61,567 bases of DNA from Candidatus Latescibacterota bacterium. GTDB taxonomy: Bacteria > Krumholzibacteriota > Krumholzibacteriia > G020349025. The notes beneath the pieces are model-generated. The model had not been told where the DNA came from and ran no database searches. It saw nothing but the letters and a program-made list of their open reading frames with translations. The position numbers were made by a program, and so were the translations under genes. Below are positions 1-7,736 of the stretch, in pieces (the stretch's first letter is position 1; each line of letters begins with the position of its first letter). The stretch lies in NCBI GenBank assembly GCA_020349025.1, contig CP070763.1, positions 2,082,562-2,144,128 of the forward strand, given 5' to 3'.

Positions 1-68
1 ATCGCCCGCTCCTCACATCTCGCGCCCGGGTAAACGAATGGATACGACTCGGGCGCGCGGAGGACGTA

Positions 69-953
69 ATGACGATGGCATCGAGAATCGCCTCCCCGAA
101 AACCGCGAACTCTTGGGGGCGTCGGGGAAGCGGCGATGGTGAATTCCAGCATCCATGGGGAATCGCCGTCGATCGTGAAGGACACGTCTTCGTCACCGAC
201 CACGGCAACGACCGCATTCAGAAGTTCGATTCGCGCGGTGTCTTCCTCGGCGAATGGGGAGGAACGGGTGGCGACGTGGGCCTGCTTCGACAGCCAAAGG
301 GGATTGCCGTGGATGCGGAGGGCTTCGTCTACGTCGCAGACTCGGCCAATCATCGCATCCAGAAGTTCAACGCGTACGGGATCGTCGTGCGCACTTGGGG
401 CAACGCGGGCCCCGCACTCGGCCACTTCCGTTCACCGTGGGCGATCGCGGCCGGTCAGGACGGCAGGGTGTACGTCGCCGACCGCAACAACGACCGCGTG
501 CAGAAGTTCGACACCGATGGCAGCTTCATTCGTGCCTGGGGCACACCGGGAGTGGACCCGGGCGCGTTCTTCGGACCGATCGCCGTCGCCACGAGTCCGC
601 GCGGTGATGTCTACGTCGCCGATTTCGACAACCATCGAGTGCAGAAGTTCGATCGTGAGGGAACCTTCCTCACCAGCTGGGGCGGGTACGGCGAGGCGCC
701 AGGCTTGTTCCGGAATCCACGCGGGCTCGCTGTGGACCAGCAGGAGCGCGTATACGTCGTCGATCACGACAACAACAGAGTCCAGGTTTTCGATGCGCTG
801 GGCAACTTCATGACGGCTTGGGGCTCGTACGGGCCCGGTGATGCGGAGTTCAGTCAACCACTCGGTGTCGCCGTGGGGTCCGACGCCGCGATCTACGTCG
901 CCGACACCTTCAATCATCGCGTCCAGGTGTTCCCGAACCCGGCGTCGCTTTAG
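69..953 (+). CDS. NHL-repeat beta-propeller protein
   Basis: The 294-residue protein consists almost entirely of six NHL-type repeats of about 47 residues. Each has a hydrophobic 'GxAVD..G.VYVAD..N.R(I/V)Q.FD' core, and the repeats begin near residues 24, 71, 118, 165, 212 and 259. Such arrays fold into a six-bladed propeller that acts as a binding scaffold. I see no signal peptide or catalytic motif, so a cytosolic interaction role is inferred, although many NHL proteins are exported. The ATG at 69 follows GGAGG at about 59-63. The partner and substrate are unknown. The next gene, on the same strand about 120 nt downstream, encodes a B12-binding protein. Confidence 0.85.
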   Translation: MTMASRIASPKTANSWGRRGSGDGEFQHPWGIAVDREGHVFVTDHGNDRIQKFDSRGVFLGEWGGTGGDVGLLRQPKGIAVDAEGFVYVADSANHRIQKFNAYGIVVRTWGNAGPALGHFRSPWAIAAGQDGRVYVADRNNDRVQKFDTDGSFIRAWGTPGVDPGAFFGPIAVATSPRGDVYVADFDNHRVQKFDREGTFLTSWGGYGEAPGLFRNPRGLAVDQQERVYVVDHDNNRVQVFDALGNFMTAWGSYGPGDAEFSQPLGVAVGSDAAIYVADTFNHRVQVFPNPASL

Positions 954-1076
954 GAGCAGACCATGTCCCGCACTCTCGCCATCCAACGCACGGGTCTTCC
1001 GCTTGGTGCGGCCGCCCCCTCTCTGCTATCTTCTGGGCCCCGCGCTCGTCGCAAGCGCGGCCGGGGAGTCGTGGAC

Positions 1077-2135
1077 ATGACCGCATTCAAAGAGTTTGCC
1101 GCCACACTTCTCGAGAACGGTGCCGCCTCCTACGGGGCATATGCCGCGAACGCGCTCCTCGAGCGTCACTCCGCAACGAGCGACAGGTTCACACCGGAGT
1201 CATTCGCCGACTGGAAGGCGCACCTGAGCATGCGCGTCCTCGAGCTGTCCATCGCCGTCGAGACACACTCGCCGGAGCTGTTCGCGACCGCCGTCGATTG
1301 GACCCGGCAGTCTTTCCAGGCGCGCCATGTTCCGCAAGAGGACCTCGAGGCGAGCTTGGTCTGCCTGCGCGAAACCTTGCTGGCGGAGCTGCCCGAAAAC
1401 GCAACGGAAGCCATCGAGCCGTGCTTCGAGCAGGCGCTGCAGCGCTTCAAACAGCCGGTGCCGCCGGTCGAGCGTCTCGATCCCAACCATCCGCGTTCCC
1501 ATCTCGTGCTGACCTATCTGGAGGCCTGTCTCACGGGTGATCGGCACCGCGCGATCCGGACCGTCCTGGACGCCGTCGATTCCGGCCTCGACGTGCAGGA
1601 CGCCTATCTCGACGTTCTGGTCCCGGCTCAGAGAGAAGTCGGCGAGATGTGGCACGCGGCCAAGATGGGGATTCACGAGGAGCACGTGGTCACCGCGACC
1701 ACCCAGAGCGTGATGGCGCTGTTGGCGGAGCGCGGCAGTCGAAACAAGCCGAACGGCAAGTCGGTTCTCCTCGCTTCGGTCGCCAGCAACGCCCACGATC
1801 TCGGACCGCGCGTCCTCACCGACCTCTTCGAGATTGCCGGGTGGCGCGCCATTGGCCTCGGTCCCAGCCTCCCCGCCGAGGACCTCGCGCAAGCGGTGTC
1901 GCACTTCCAGGTGGACCTCGTGGCCTTGTCGGCGACGCTCATCACCCAGCTCAAGAACCTGCGTCACGCCGTCGAGACGATCCGCGCGCACAACGCCGAT
2001 GTGAAGATCCTCGTGGGCGGCTTGGCGCTCGCTGCAGCTCCCGGCATCTGGGAGTGGGTCGGCGCCGACGCTCATGCCAGCGGGATCGGCGACATCATGA
2101 AAAGTGCGAATCGCCTCGTCGGTCTCGGCGACTGA
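1077..2135 (+). CDS. Cobalamin-binding protein, CarH-like sensor domain without DNA-binding domain
   Basis: The 352-residue protein has an N-terminal helical region (about 1-130) of unknown type. It is followed by a four-helix B12 cap (about 140-220) and a Rossmann-like B12-binding domain (about 225-350). The cap carries W192, E202 and H203, which is the Wx9EH motif known from the AdoCbl photoreceptor CarH. The cobalt-ligand loop reads N-A-H-D-L-G (238-243), so His240 is kept but the usual Asp of DxHxxG is Asn. No MerR-type helix-turn-helix is present, so any signal output must go through a partner. I chose ATG 1077 because GGGGAG (1063-1068) lies 8 nt upstream; a longer frame from 963 has no coding character. 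Light or B12 sensing is an inference. Confidence 0.8.
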   Translation: MTAFKEFAATLLENGAASYGAYAANALLERHSATSDRFTPESFADWKAHLSMRVLELSIAVETHSPELFATAVDWTRQSFQARHVPQEDLEASLVCLRETLLAELPENATEAIEPCFEQALQRFKQPVPPVERLDPNHPRSHLVLTYLEACLTGDRHRAIRTVLDAVDSGLDVQDAYLDVLVPAQREVGEMWHAAKMGIHEEHVVTATTQSVMALLAERGSRNKPNGKSVLLASVASNAHDLGPRVLTDLFEIAGWRAIGLGPSLPAEDLAQAVSHFQVDLVALSATLITQLKNLRHAVETIRAHNADVKILVGGLALAAAPGIWEWVGADAHASGIGDIMKSANRLVGLGD

Positions 2136-2141
2136 AGCGCT

Positions 2142-3449
2142 TCAGAAAAGCCCACGCGTGAAGTGAATCTCGAAGCGGAAGTTGCTGGGGCGATCCGGGC
2201 CAATCGGGAAGATGAAATCGAAGCGCAGGTAGGAGGCCGCGCGGAAGGGACCGAGGAAACGCTGCAAACCCGCTCCCGCCGACTGGATCCACGCCGTGCC
2301 GTTCCCTTGCCACGTGCGTCCGATATCCCACCACGGCACGACCTGCAGCTCGCTGTGTCGCAGAAGCGGAACTCGAGTCGCCTTGAAGAAATTGTACGGC
2401 ACCAGATACTCGAGCCGCGACGCGAACGACTGGTTGCCCACCTGCGTTCGCGGCTTGTAGCCGCGCACCGTGCTCAACCCCCCGACGTCGGCCAGGCGCT
2501 GGACGGGAGCCTCCCCACCGATGCTGACCCACAGCAGGTCGAGAACGAACTCCTGACGCCCCACGTAACGGCGGCCGGTGAACGTCGCCTGGGTCCAGTC
2601 GTACTTGAAGTCTCCCCCGAGGCCGCCCCCCGCCGTGCGGTGATCGATGTCGAGCCGGAAGCGATGCCGGTGCAGTGACCCGAGCCGGATCCCAGCCACG
2701 ACGGCGCGATCGGTCCCCTCTTCGATCGCTGGGTTGAACTCGTCGAGATGGCCGAAAATGGAGAACCCGGTCGTCGCTTCGACGCTCGTTTCCTTCCCCG
2801 CCGCGTACCCGGCCGTGAGCTCGAAGAACCGGATCGGCTCCCACCCCACGATCCCGGCACCGCCCTGACGCCGCAGGTACACCTGTGCGTCCTCGCCGCC
2901 GACGAAGGCGCGCACGCTGTTCAGCGTCGGGCGATTCGATCCGTACGCCTGGACGCGATCCTGGTAGTGGAAGCGCGCGTGAAGGTGCCAACGATCCCGC
3001 CCCACGGGGAAGCGCAGCATTTCATGATGGCGAAACTTCTTCGAGCCGGTGGCGTAGGCGCCCTGCAGCTGCAGCCACAGGTGATCCTCGCCCCATGGCT
3101 TCCAGTTGAGGCCGCTGGCCAGCACCAGACCCTCGACGCGGTTGTAGTTCCAGAGCCGGGTGGCGAGATCGTAGCTGAGCCCGAGCCGGAATTGGCGCTG
3201 ACCTGCTTGCTTCTTGAAGGTCTCAAGACCGAGCGAATCGAGCGCAGCGATCACGGAATCGCGGAAGGTGGTGTCGAACTCCAGCAGGTCCGGATCGAAG
3301 AACTCCGAATCCTCTCTCTGCAGCTTCTCCAGGAGGTCGCCCTTTTCGACGCTGTCGGCCACCGCTTGCATCGCCTCGGCCGCGCTTGCGAGTGCGAGCA
3401 GCAACGCCAGACTCGTGCAGATGGAGAGCGCTCCTGTGGGACGGCGCAC
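2142..3449 (-). CDS. Omp85/D15-like outer-membrane beta-barrel protein
   Basis: The 435-residue protein starts with a signal peptide (about 1-26, ending AAEA). After a short acidic linker it is rich in alternating amphipathic strands and ends in a phenylalanine, as outer-membrane barrels do. The stretch around 'TVRGYKPRTQVGNQSFASR' matches the conserved VRGF/Y loop of the Omp85/ShlB barrel family. There is no room for POTRA repeats, so this is a barrel-only member and not a BamA. The start is GTG at 3449, preceded by GGGGAG with about 8 nt spacing. It begins 2 nt after the stop of the upstream secreted protein, so the two are probably co-translated. The transported substrate is unknown. Confidence 0.75.
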   Translation of the reverse strand: MRRPTGALSICTSLALLLALASAAEAMQAVADSVEKGDLLEKLQREDSEFFDPDLLEFDTTFRDSVIAALDSLGLETFKKQAGQRQFRLGLSYDLATRLWNYNRVEGLVLASGLNWKPWGEDHLWLQLQGAYATGSKKFRHHEMLRFPVGRDRWHLHARFHYQDRVQAYGSNRPTLNSVRAFVGGEDAQVYLRRQGGAGIVGWEPIRFFELTAGYAAGKETSVEATTGFSIFGHLDEFNPAIEEGTDRAVVAGIRLGSLHRHRFRLDIDHRTAGGGLGGDFKYDWTQATFTGRRYVGRQEFVLDLLWVSIGGEAPVQRLADVGGLSTVRGYKPRTQVGNQSFASRLEYLVPYNFFKATRVPLLRHSELQVVPWWDIGRTWQGNGTAWIQSAGAGLQRFLGPFRAASYLRFDFIFPIGPDRPSNFRFEIHFTRGLF

Positions 3450-3451
3450 GG

Positions 3452-4318
3452 CTAGCGCTCCCCGAAGGTGCGGGCATCGTAGCCCTCATCGAAACGGAAG
3501 TCGTCACGGAACAGAGACACTGCGGCGCGATCGGGGATCTTGCCGAAGAAGCCACCGCGTAGCTCGACCTCCATGATGAGGCGGGTGAAGACCCACTCGC
3601 CGCCTGGGAGCTCCTCCCAGTGACGTGAGATGCGTCGAATGTCCTTCAGGAAGAGCGGGAAGGGGTTCTGCTCGAAGGTGAACTCCTCGTGAATGATCCG
3701 GTAGTCGTCGGTATCGACGTAGACGATCCCCGACGGCAGAGCCTTGAAGTCGGACTTCGGCTTGAACCCGATCTTGAAGATGACGTGATCGACTTCGATG
3801 GTGCGCTCGAGGAGCTCGAAGTCGAACTCCTTCTGCTCTTCGAGAAAGAAGGGCAGCTCGGCGAAATCGCTGTAGCCATCGGACTCGACGCGCACGCCCG
3901 ATTTCTCGTCCCCCTTCTTTTCGTCGACCACCCACTCACCCTCCTCCAGCTTGTAGTTGCGTACCGTTTCACCCAGCATGACGGCGCGACTGAATCCGGT
4001 GACGTCGGCGTACATGCGCGACACGACGTCGCGAATCTCCTTGCGCTCTTCCCAGTTGGCAACCAGGCGCACGGTCATCGTGTACGTCATGTCGTTGTGG
4101 CCACCCAGCTTGCGCTTTTCACCCTCGACGGAGCGCGCGATGATCTCGCGCAGCGTCAGCGGCTTGGTGATGACCTCGGTCGTGTCGGTGTAGCCGTAGA
4201 TGGGTTGGGCTCGGCGGAGCGAGTCGGACGTCACGGTTCGGTCGCGCTCCTGCGACGCGGAGGGGCTCGCGAGAGCGACGGCGATCAAGCCAGCCAGGAC
4301 GAGAGCGCGTCCGACCAT
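3452..4318 (-). CDS. Secreted protein, possibly LolA/LolB-fold, partner of the barrel protein
   Basis: The 288-residue protein has a clear signal peptide (MVGRALVLAGLIAVALASPSASQ). The mature part is rich in charged residues and alternating strands ('FKIGFKPKSDFKALPSGIVYVDTDDYRIIHEEFTF'). This layout is reminiscent of outer-membrane lipoprotein-sorting (LolA-like) folds, but I cannot assign a family. I chose ATG 4318, which has GGGGGA upstream; the frame also permits a TTG at 4330. The gene sits 30 nt after mqnC and directly before an Omp85-like barrel gene. A periplasmic role assisting that barrel or delivering lipid or lipoprotein is an inference from context only. Confidence 0.6.
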   Translation of the reverse strand: MVGRALVLAGLIAVALASPSASQERDRTVTSDSLRRAQPIYGYTDTTEVITKPLTLREIIARSVEGEKRKLGGHNDMTYTMTVRLVANWEERKEIRDVVSRMYADVTGFSRAVMLGETVRNYKLEEGEWVVDEKKGDEKSGVRVESDGYSDFAELPFFLEEQKEFDFELLERTIEVDHVIFKIGFKPKSDFKALPSGIVYVDTDDYRIIHEEFTFEQNPFPLFLKDIRRISRHWEELPGGEWVFTRLIMEVELRGGFFGKIPDRAAVSLFRDDFRFDEGYDARTFGER

Positions 4319-4348
4319 GCAATCCCCCAAGAGGTCAAAGCGCGCCCC

Positions 4349-5506
4349 TCACGCCGGAGCGCGCCTCGGAGCCGCGGGCTCGGGGACGCGCTCGATCACC
4401 CGCACGATGTTGTAGCGCGTGTCACGCTGGGCGGGTGTGAACCCGGCGGCGTGGATGTGGCGCTGCAGATTGATCTCGGCGACGTTGCGCAGCGACGTGC
4501 CGGCCGCGGAGACCACGTTCTCCTCCATCATGGTGCTGCCGAAGTCGTCGCAGCCGAACTCGAGCGCCACCTGCGCCAGCCGCGTCCCCTGCGTCGGCCA
4601 CGAGGCCTGCAGATGCTCGACGTTGTCGAGAAACAGGCGTGCCACCGCCACCGTGCGCAGGTAGTCGTGCGCGCTGGCGCCGTAGCGCTCACGCTCCTTG
4701 CCGGCGCCGAGCGAGGTGTTTTCGATCTGCAGCGTCCAGGCGATGAAGGCACCGAAGCCGTTGCCATGCGCGTGCAAGCTCGCGTCCTGGAGATCGCGGA
4801 TCTTCGCCAGGTGACCGATGCGTTGCTCCACCGTCTCGCCGAAACCGATGACCATCGTCGCCGTGGTGGCGAGCCCGAGGCGTTGCGCCACGCGCATGAC
4901 CTCGAGCCAGCCCGCGGCGCTCTGCTTCTTGGGACTGACACGCATCCGAATGTCGTCGTCGAGCATCTCCGCACCGCCGCCCGGCAACCCGGCGAGGCCG
5001 GCCGCCTGCAGACGTCGCAGGACCGCCTCGATGCCGCACCCTTCCACCTGTGCGATGTGATCGATCTCGGATGGAGAGAAGCAGTTGAGCTCCGCTTCCG
5101 GATAGGTGGCGCGCAGCCATCTCAGAAGCTCTTCGTACCACGCGAGCGGCAGGCCGGGATGGTGTCCCCCCTGCATCAGAATGCGCGTGCCGCCCGCCTG
5201 CAAGAGCTCCTCCATTTTGGCCGCGATGACGTCGCGCGACAGCGTGTACGCCTCCGGATGCTCTTCGCTGGGGCGATAGAAAGCACAGAAATGACAATCG
5301 GTGATGCAGACGTTGCTGTAGTTGATGTTGCGGTCGATGAGATAGGTGACCCGGCGTTCTGGGTGGCGCTGGAAGCGCACGCTCTGCGCCGCTTGGCCGA
5401 GCGTCAGAAGATCCGTTTCGCGATAGAGACGAACCGCCTCATCCGGCGTCAGCCGGCGCCCGCCCACGGCCTCCTGCAGCATGTTGTCCAGGGTTGCGAC
5501 GGCCAT
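4349..5506 (-). CDS. mqnC: Cyclic dehypoxanthine futalosine synthase (radical SAM)
   Basis: MqnC converts dehypoxanthine futalosine into its cyclic form in the futalosine pathway to menaquinone, using a 4Fe-4S cluster and S-adenosylmethionine. The 385-residue protein has the radical-SAM cluster motif C67-x3-C71-x2-C74 ('VCITDCHFC') after 'NINYSN', as is typical of the MqnC/MqnE/CofH group. 'LMQGGHHPGL' and the C-terminal 'CDDFGSTMMEENVVSAAG' are also family-like. The length is normal for MqnC. ATG 5506 has GGAGG close upstream. The other mqn genes are not in this window. Cytosolic. Confidence 0.9.
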   Translation of the reverse strand: MAVATLDNMLQEAVGGRRLTPDEAVRLYRETDLLTLGQAAQSVRFQRHPERRVTYLIDRNINYSNVCITDCHFCAFYRPSEEHPEAYTLSRDVIAAKMEELLQAGGTRILMQGGHHPGLPLAWYEELLRWLRATYPEAELNCFSPSEIDHIAQVEGCGIEAVLRRLQAAGLAGLPGGGAEMLDDDIRMRVSPKKQSAAGWLEVMRVAQRLGLATTATMVIGFGETVEQRIGHLAKIRDLQDASLHAHGNGFGAFIAWTLQIENTSLGAGKERERYGASAHDYLRTVAVARLFLDNVEHLQASWPTQGTRLAQVALEFGCDDFGSTMMEENVVSAAGTSLRNVAEINLQRHIHAAGFTPAQRDTRYNIVRVIERVPEPAAPRRAPA

Positions 5507-5644
5507 CGGCCCTCCATGCGCGTTCGGCCGAAGACCTTACCCCAAGCCGGTTTACGGCGCAACACACGGGTCGCCTGGAGCGGGGCCTTTTGTATACCTT
5601 GACTGGAGTTGTAGGGCTCGGAGGAGCGCGCGAGGAGGGATTCA
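5507..5644. promoter_or_regulatory. Divergent intergenic region mqnC / corA
   Basis: These 138 bases separate the divergently transcribed mqnC and corA genes and must hold promoters for both. On the plus strand an extended -10-like element, TGTATAC (about 5591-5597), lies roughly 50 nt before the corA start, but I find no convincing -35 box. A strong Shine-Dalgarno (GAGGAGGGA) sits just before corA. The promoter calls are tentative. Confidence 0.35.
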
Positions 5645-6766
5645 ATGGCTCGGGAAAAGAGAAAACGTCAGCGCCAAAGCGTGGTACCCGGCAGGTCGCC
5701 GGGCACCGTCGTCGTCGACCCGGAAGCTCCAAAGCCCAGGATTCGGCTCATGGCGTATGGCCCCGATGCTCTGGTCGAAGAGGAGATCGATCACGTCGCC
5801 GACATCTCGCGTTTTCTTGCACAGCACCCCGTCACCTGGGTCAACGTCGATGGACTTGGTGACGCGCAAACCATCCAGGACCTGGGGCAGCTCTTCGGGC
5901 TTCACCCGCTTGCCCTCGAGGACGTCGTCAATGTGACCCAGCGACCCAAGGTCGAAGAGTACGGCCAGCAGCTGTTCATCGTCGTGCGGATGCCGATTGC
6001 CGATCGGTCGGACGAAACGGAGCAGCTGAGCCTGTTTCTGGGCAAGGACTTCGTGCTCACGTTTCAGGAGCGCGAGGGCGACTGCCTGGAGCCGGTGCGC
6101 CTGCGGGCGAGAAGAGGCCGGCCGCGTCTTCGGAACTCCCAATCCGACTACCTGGCCTATGCCCTGCTGGATGCCGTGGTCGACTCCTACTTTCCACTTC
6201 TCGACCGGGATGGGGAGCAGTTGACAGCCCTCGAGAACGAGATCCTCACCTTTGCCGAGGGAAGCGTCCCAAGCCGGCTCCACGACTTGAAGGGGACGCT
6301 TGCGCCGCGCCGGCGTCTCATGTCCTCTTTTCGCGAGATGTTCGCCGAGCTTCTCCGAGAAGACACACCGCTCATCGCCGATGCGACGCGTGTGTACCTC
6401 AGAGACTGCTACGACCATACGCTTCAACTCATCGATCTGCTCGACATGTATCGGGATACGAGCGCCGGCCTCATGGACCTCTACCTCTCGAGCTTGAGCA
6501 ACCGCATGAACGAAGTCATGAAGGTTCTGACGATCACGGCGACGATCTTCATCCCCTTGACTTTCATCGCCGGAATCTACGGCATGAACTTCGATCCGGA
6601 CCGGTCCCCTTTGAACATGCCGGAGCTCGGATGGTATTGGGGCTATCCGTTTGCCATGACTCTCATGGGGATCGTAGCCGTGGTCATGGTTTTTCTGTTC
6701 CGGCGCAAGGGTTGGCTTGGTTCCCGGGGCCGGAAGCCGCCAGGCAAGCCGCCTCCTCCCGAGTAG
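5645..6766 (+). CDS. corA: CorA-family magnesium/cobalt channel
   Basis: CorA forms a pentameric inner-membrane channel for Mg2+ (also Co2+ and Ni2+). The 373-residue protein has a long cytoplasmic alpha/beta and helical domain followed by two C-terminal transmembrane helices. The invariant Y-G-M-N signature lies at residues 312-315 at the end of the first helix. The C-terminal tail is basic (RRKGWLGSRGRK). Length and layout are normal for the family. ATG 5645 has GAGGAGGGA just upstream. It is probably a single-gene unit. Confidence 0.92.
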   Translation: MAREKRKRQRQSVVPGRSPGTVVVDPEAPKPRIRLMAYGPDALVEEEIDHVADISRFLAQHPVTWVNVDGLGDAQTIQDLGQLFGLHPLALEDVVNVTQRPKVEEYGQQLFIVVRMPIADRSDETEQLSLFLGKDFVLTFQEREGDCLEPVRLRARRGRPRLRNSQSDYLAYALLDAVVDSYFPLLDRDGEQLTALENEILTFAEGSVPSRLHDLKGTLAPRRRLMSSFREMFAELLREDTPLIADATRVYLRDCYDHTLQLIDLLDMYRDTSAGLMDLYLSSLSNRMNEVMKVLTITATIFIPLTFIAGIYGMNFDPDRSPLNMPELGWYWGYPFAMTLMGIVAVVMVFLFRRKGWLGSRGRKPPGKPPPPE

Positions 6767-6839
6767 AAAAGGTCTTGTTCCTCTTGCCGTCGCTGTTGGA
6801 TCCTGCAACTTGCCACGAACGGCGTGCTGGAGGTAGCGG

Positions 6840-7736
6840 GTGTCGAAGCGTTTCGCGCAGCTGCTCGACGAACGAGAAGTCATTCTGCTCGACGGCGCCA
6901 CCGGCACCGAACTGCAGCGCCGCGGTGTTCCGACCCCGCTGCCGCTGTGGACGGGAGACGCGGCGCGGCGTGCGCCGGAGGTCCTGAAACAGATCCACCT
7001 CGATTATCTGGCTGCAGGTGTGGATGTGGTCACGGCGAACACCTTCCGGACGACGCCGTACACGATGCGCAAGCTGGGCAACGCCGACGATGCCGTGGAG
7101 CTCACCCAGCGCAGCGTTGCGCTGGCGCGCGAGGCGTGCAACGAGGTGGCACATGGCCTCGTCGCGGGGAGCCTGGCCCCGCTCGAGGACTGCTTCCATC
7201 CGGAGCTCGTGCCCGCCCACGACGTCCTGGCTGCGGAGCATGCGGCACACGCGCGCAACCTGCGCGACGCGGGAGTCGATCTCCTTCTCGTCGAGACGAT
7301 GAACACGACGCGCGAGGCGCACGCTGCCGCCGAGGCTGCACTGCAAACGGGACTCCCAGTCCTCGTCAGCCTCATTCTCGATCCGCAGGGTGAAGGCGAT
7401 CTGCTGTCGGGTGAGGACCTCGATGTGGTGTGGGCCCACATCCGGCCGCTGCCGGTGGCGGGCTTCCTGGTCAACTGCTCACCCCATCGCATCCTCACGA
7501 AGGCGCTCGGGCGCATGCAGTGGCGCGGCGACGCGCGCCCGATCGGGGCCTACGCCAACTTCGGAAGCGAGAACGTAACCGATGGCTGGACGCCCGACAC
7601 CACGACACCAGCCGCCGACTACGGTCGCGTCGTCGCCACCTGGCGCGAGCTCGGCGCCCGAATCATCGGCGGCTGCTGCGGCACATCGCCGGAGCATCTC
7701 CGCGCCGCGCGAGAAGTCATCACGACGACACCATGA
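6840..7736 (+). CDS. Homocysteine S-methyltransferase family protein
   Basis: The 298-residue TIM-barrel protein matches the Zn-dependent homocysteine/selenohomocysteine S-methyltransferase family (MmuM, BHMT, MetH N-domain). 'LLDGATGTELQRRG' is the N-terminal signature. The zinc-binding cysteines are visible as C213 ('VNCSPH') and C279-C280 ('GGCCGTSPEH'). The methyl donor (S-methylmethionine, betaine or other) cannot be told from sequence. The start is GTG 6840 with GGAGG at 6829-6833. The stop overlaps the start of the next gene (ATGA), so the two are translationally coupled, although no functional link is obvious. Confidence 0.88.
   Translation: MSKRFAQLLDEREVILLDGATGTELQRRGVPTPLPLWTGDAARRAPEVLKQIHLDYLAAGVDVVTANTFRTTPYTMRKLGNADDAVELTQRSVALAREACNEVAHGLVAGSLAPLEDCFHPELVPAHDVLAAEHAAHARNLRDAGVDLLLVETMNTTREAHAAAEAALQTGLPVLVSLILDPQGEGDLLSGEDLDVVWAHIRPLPVAGFLVNCSPHRILTKALGRMQWRGDARPIGAYANFGSENVTDGWTPDTTTPAADYGRVVATWRELGARIIGGCCGTSPEHLRAAREVITTTP

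Noticed and set aside
963..1076. An earlier ATG at 963 for the B12-binding protein.
   Set aside because: The extra 38 residues are Arg/Pro-rich and unlike the family, while GGGGAG precedes the ATG at 1077 at good spacing.
7430..7732. A start at 7430 for the GT-C-like membrane protein.
   Set aside because: The upstream part lies within the methyltransferase gene in another frame. The ATG at 7733 forms a typical ATGA coupling and begins just before the first helix.
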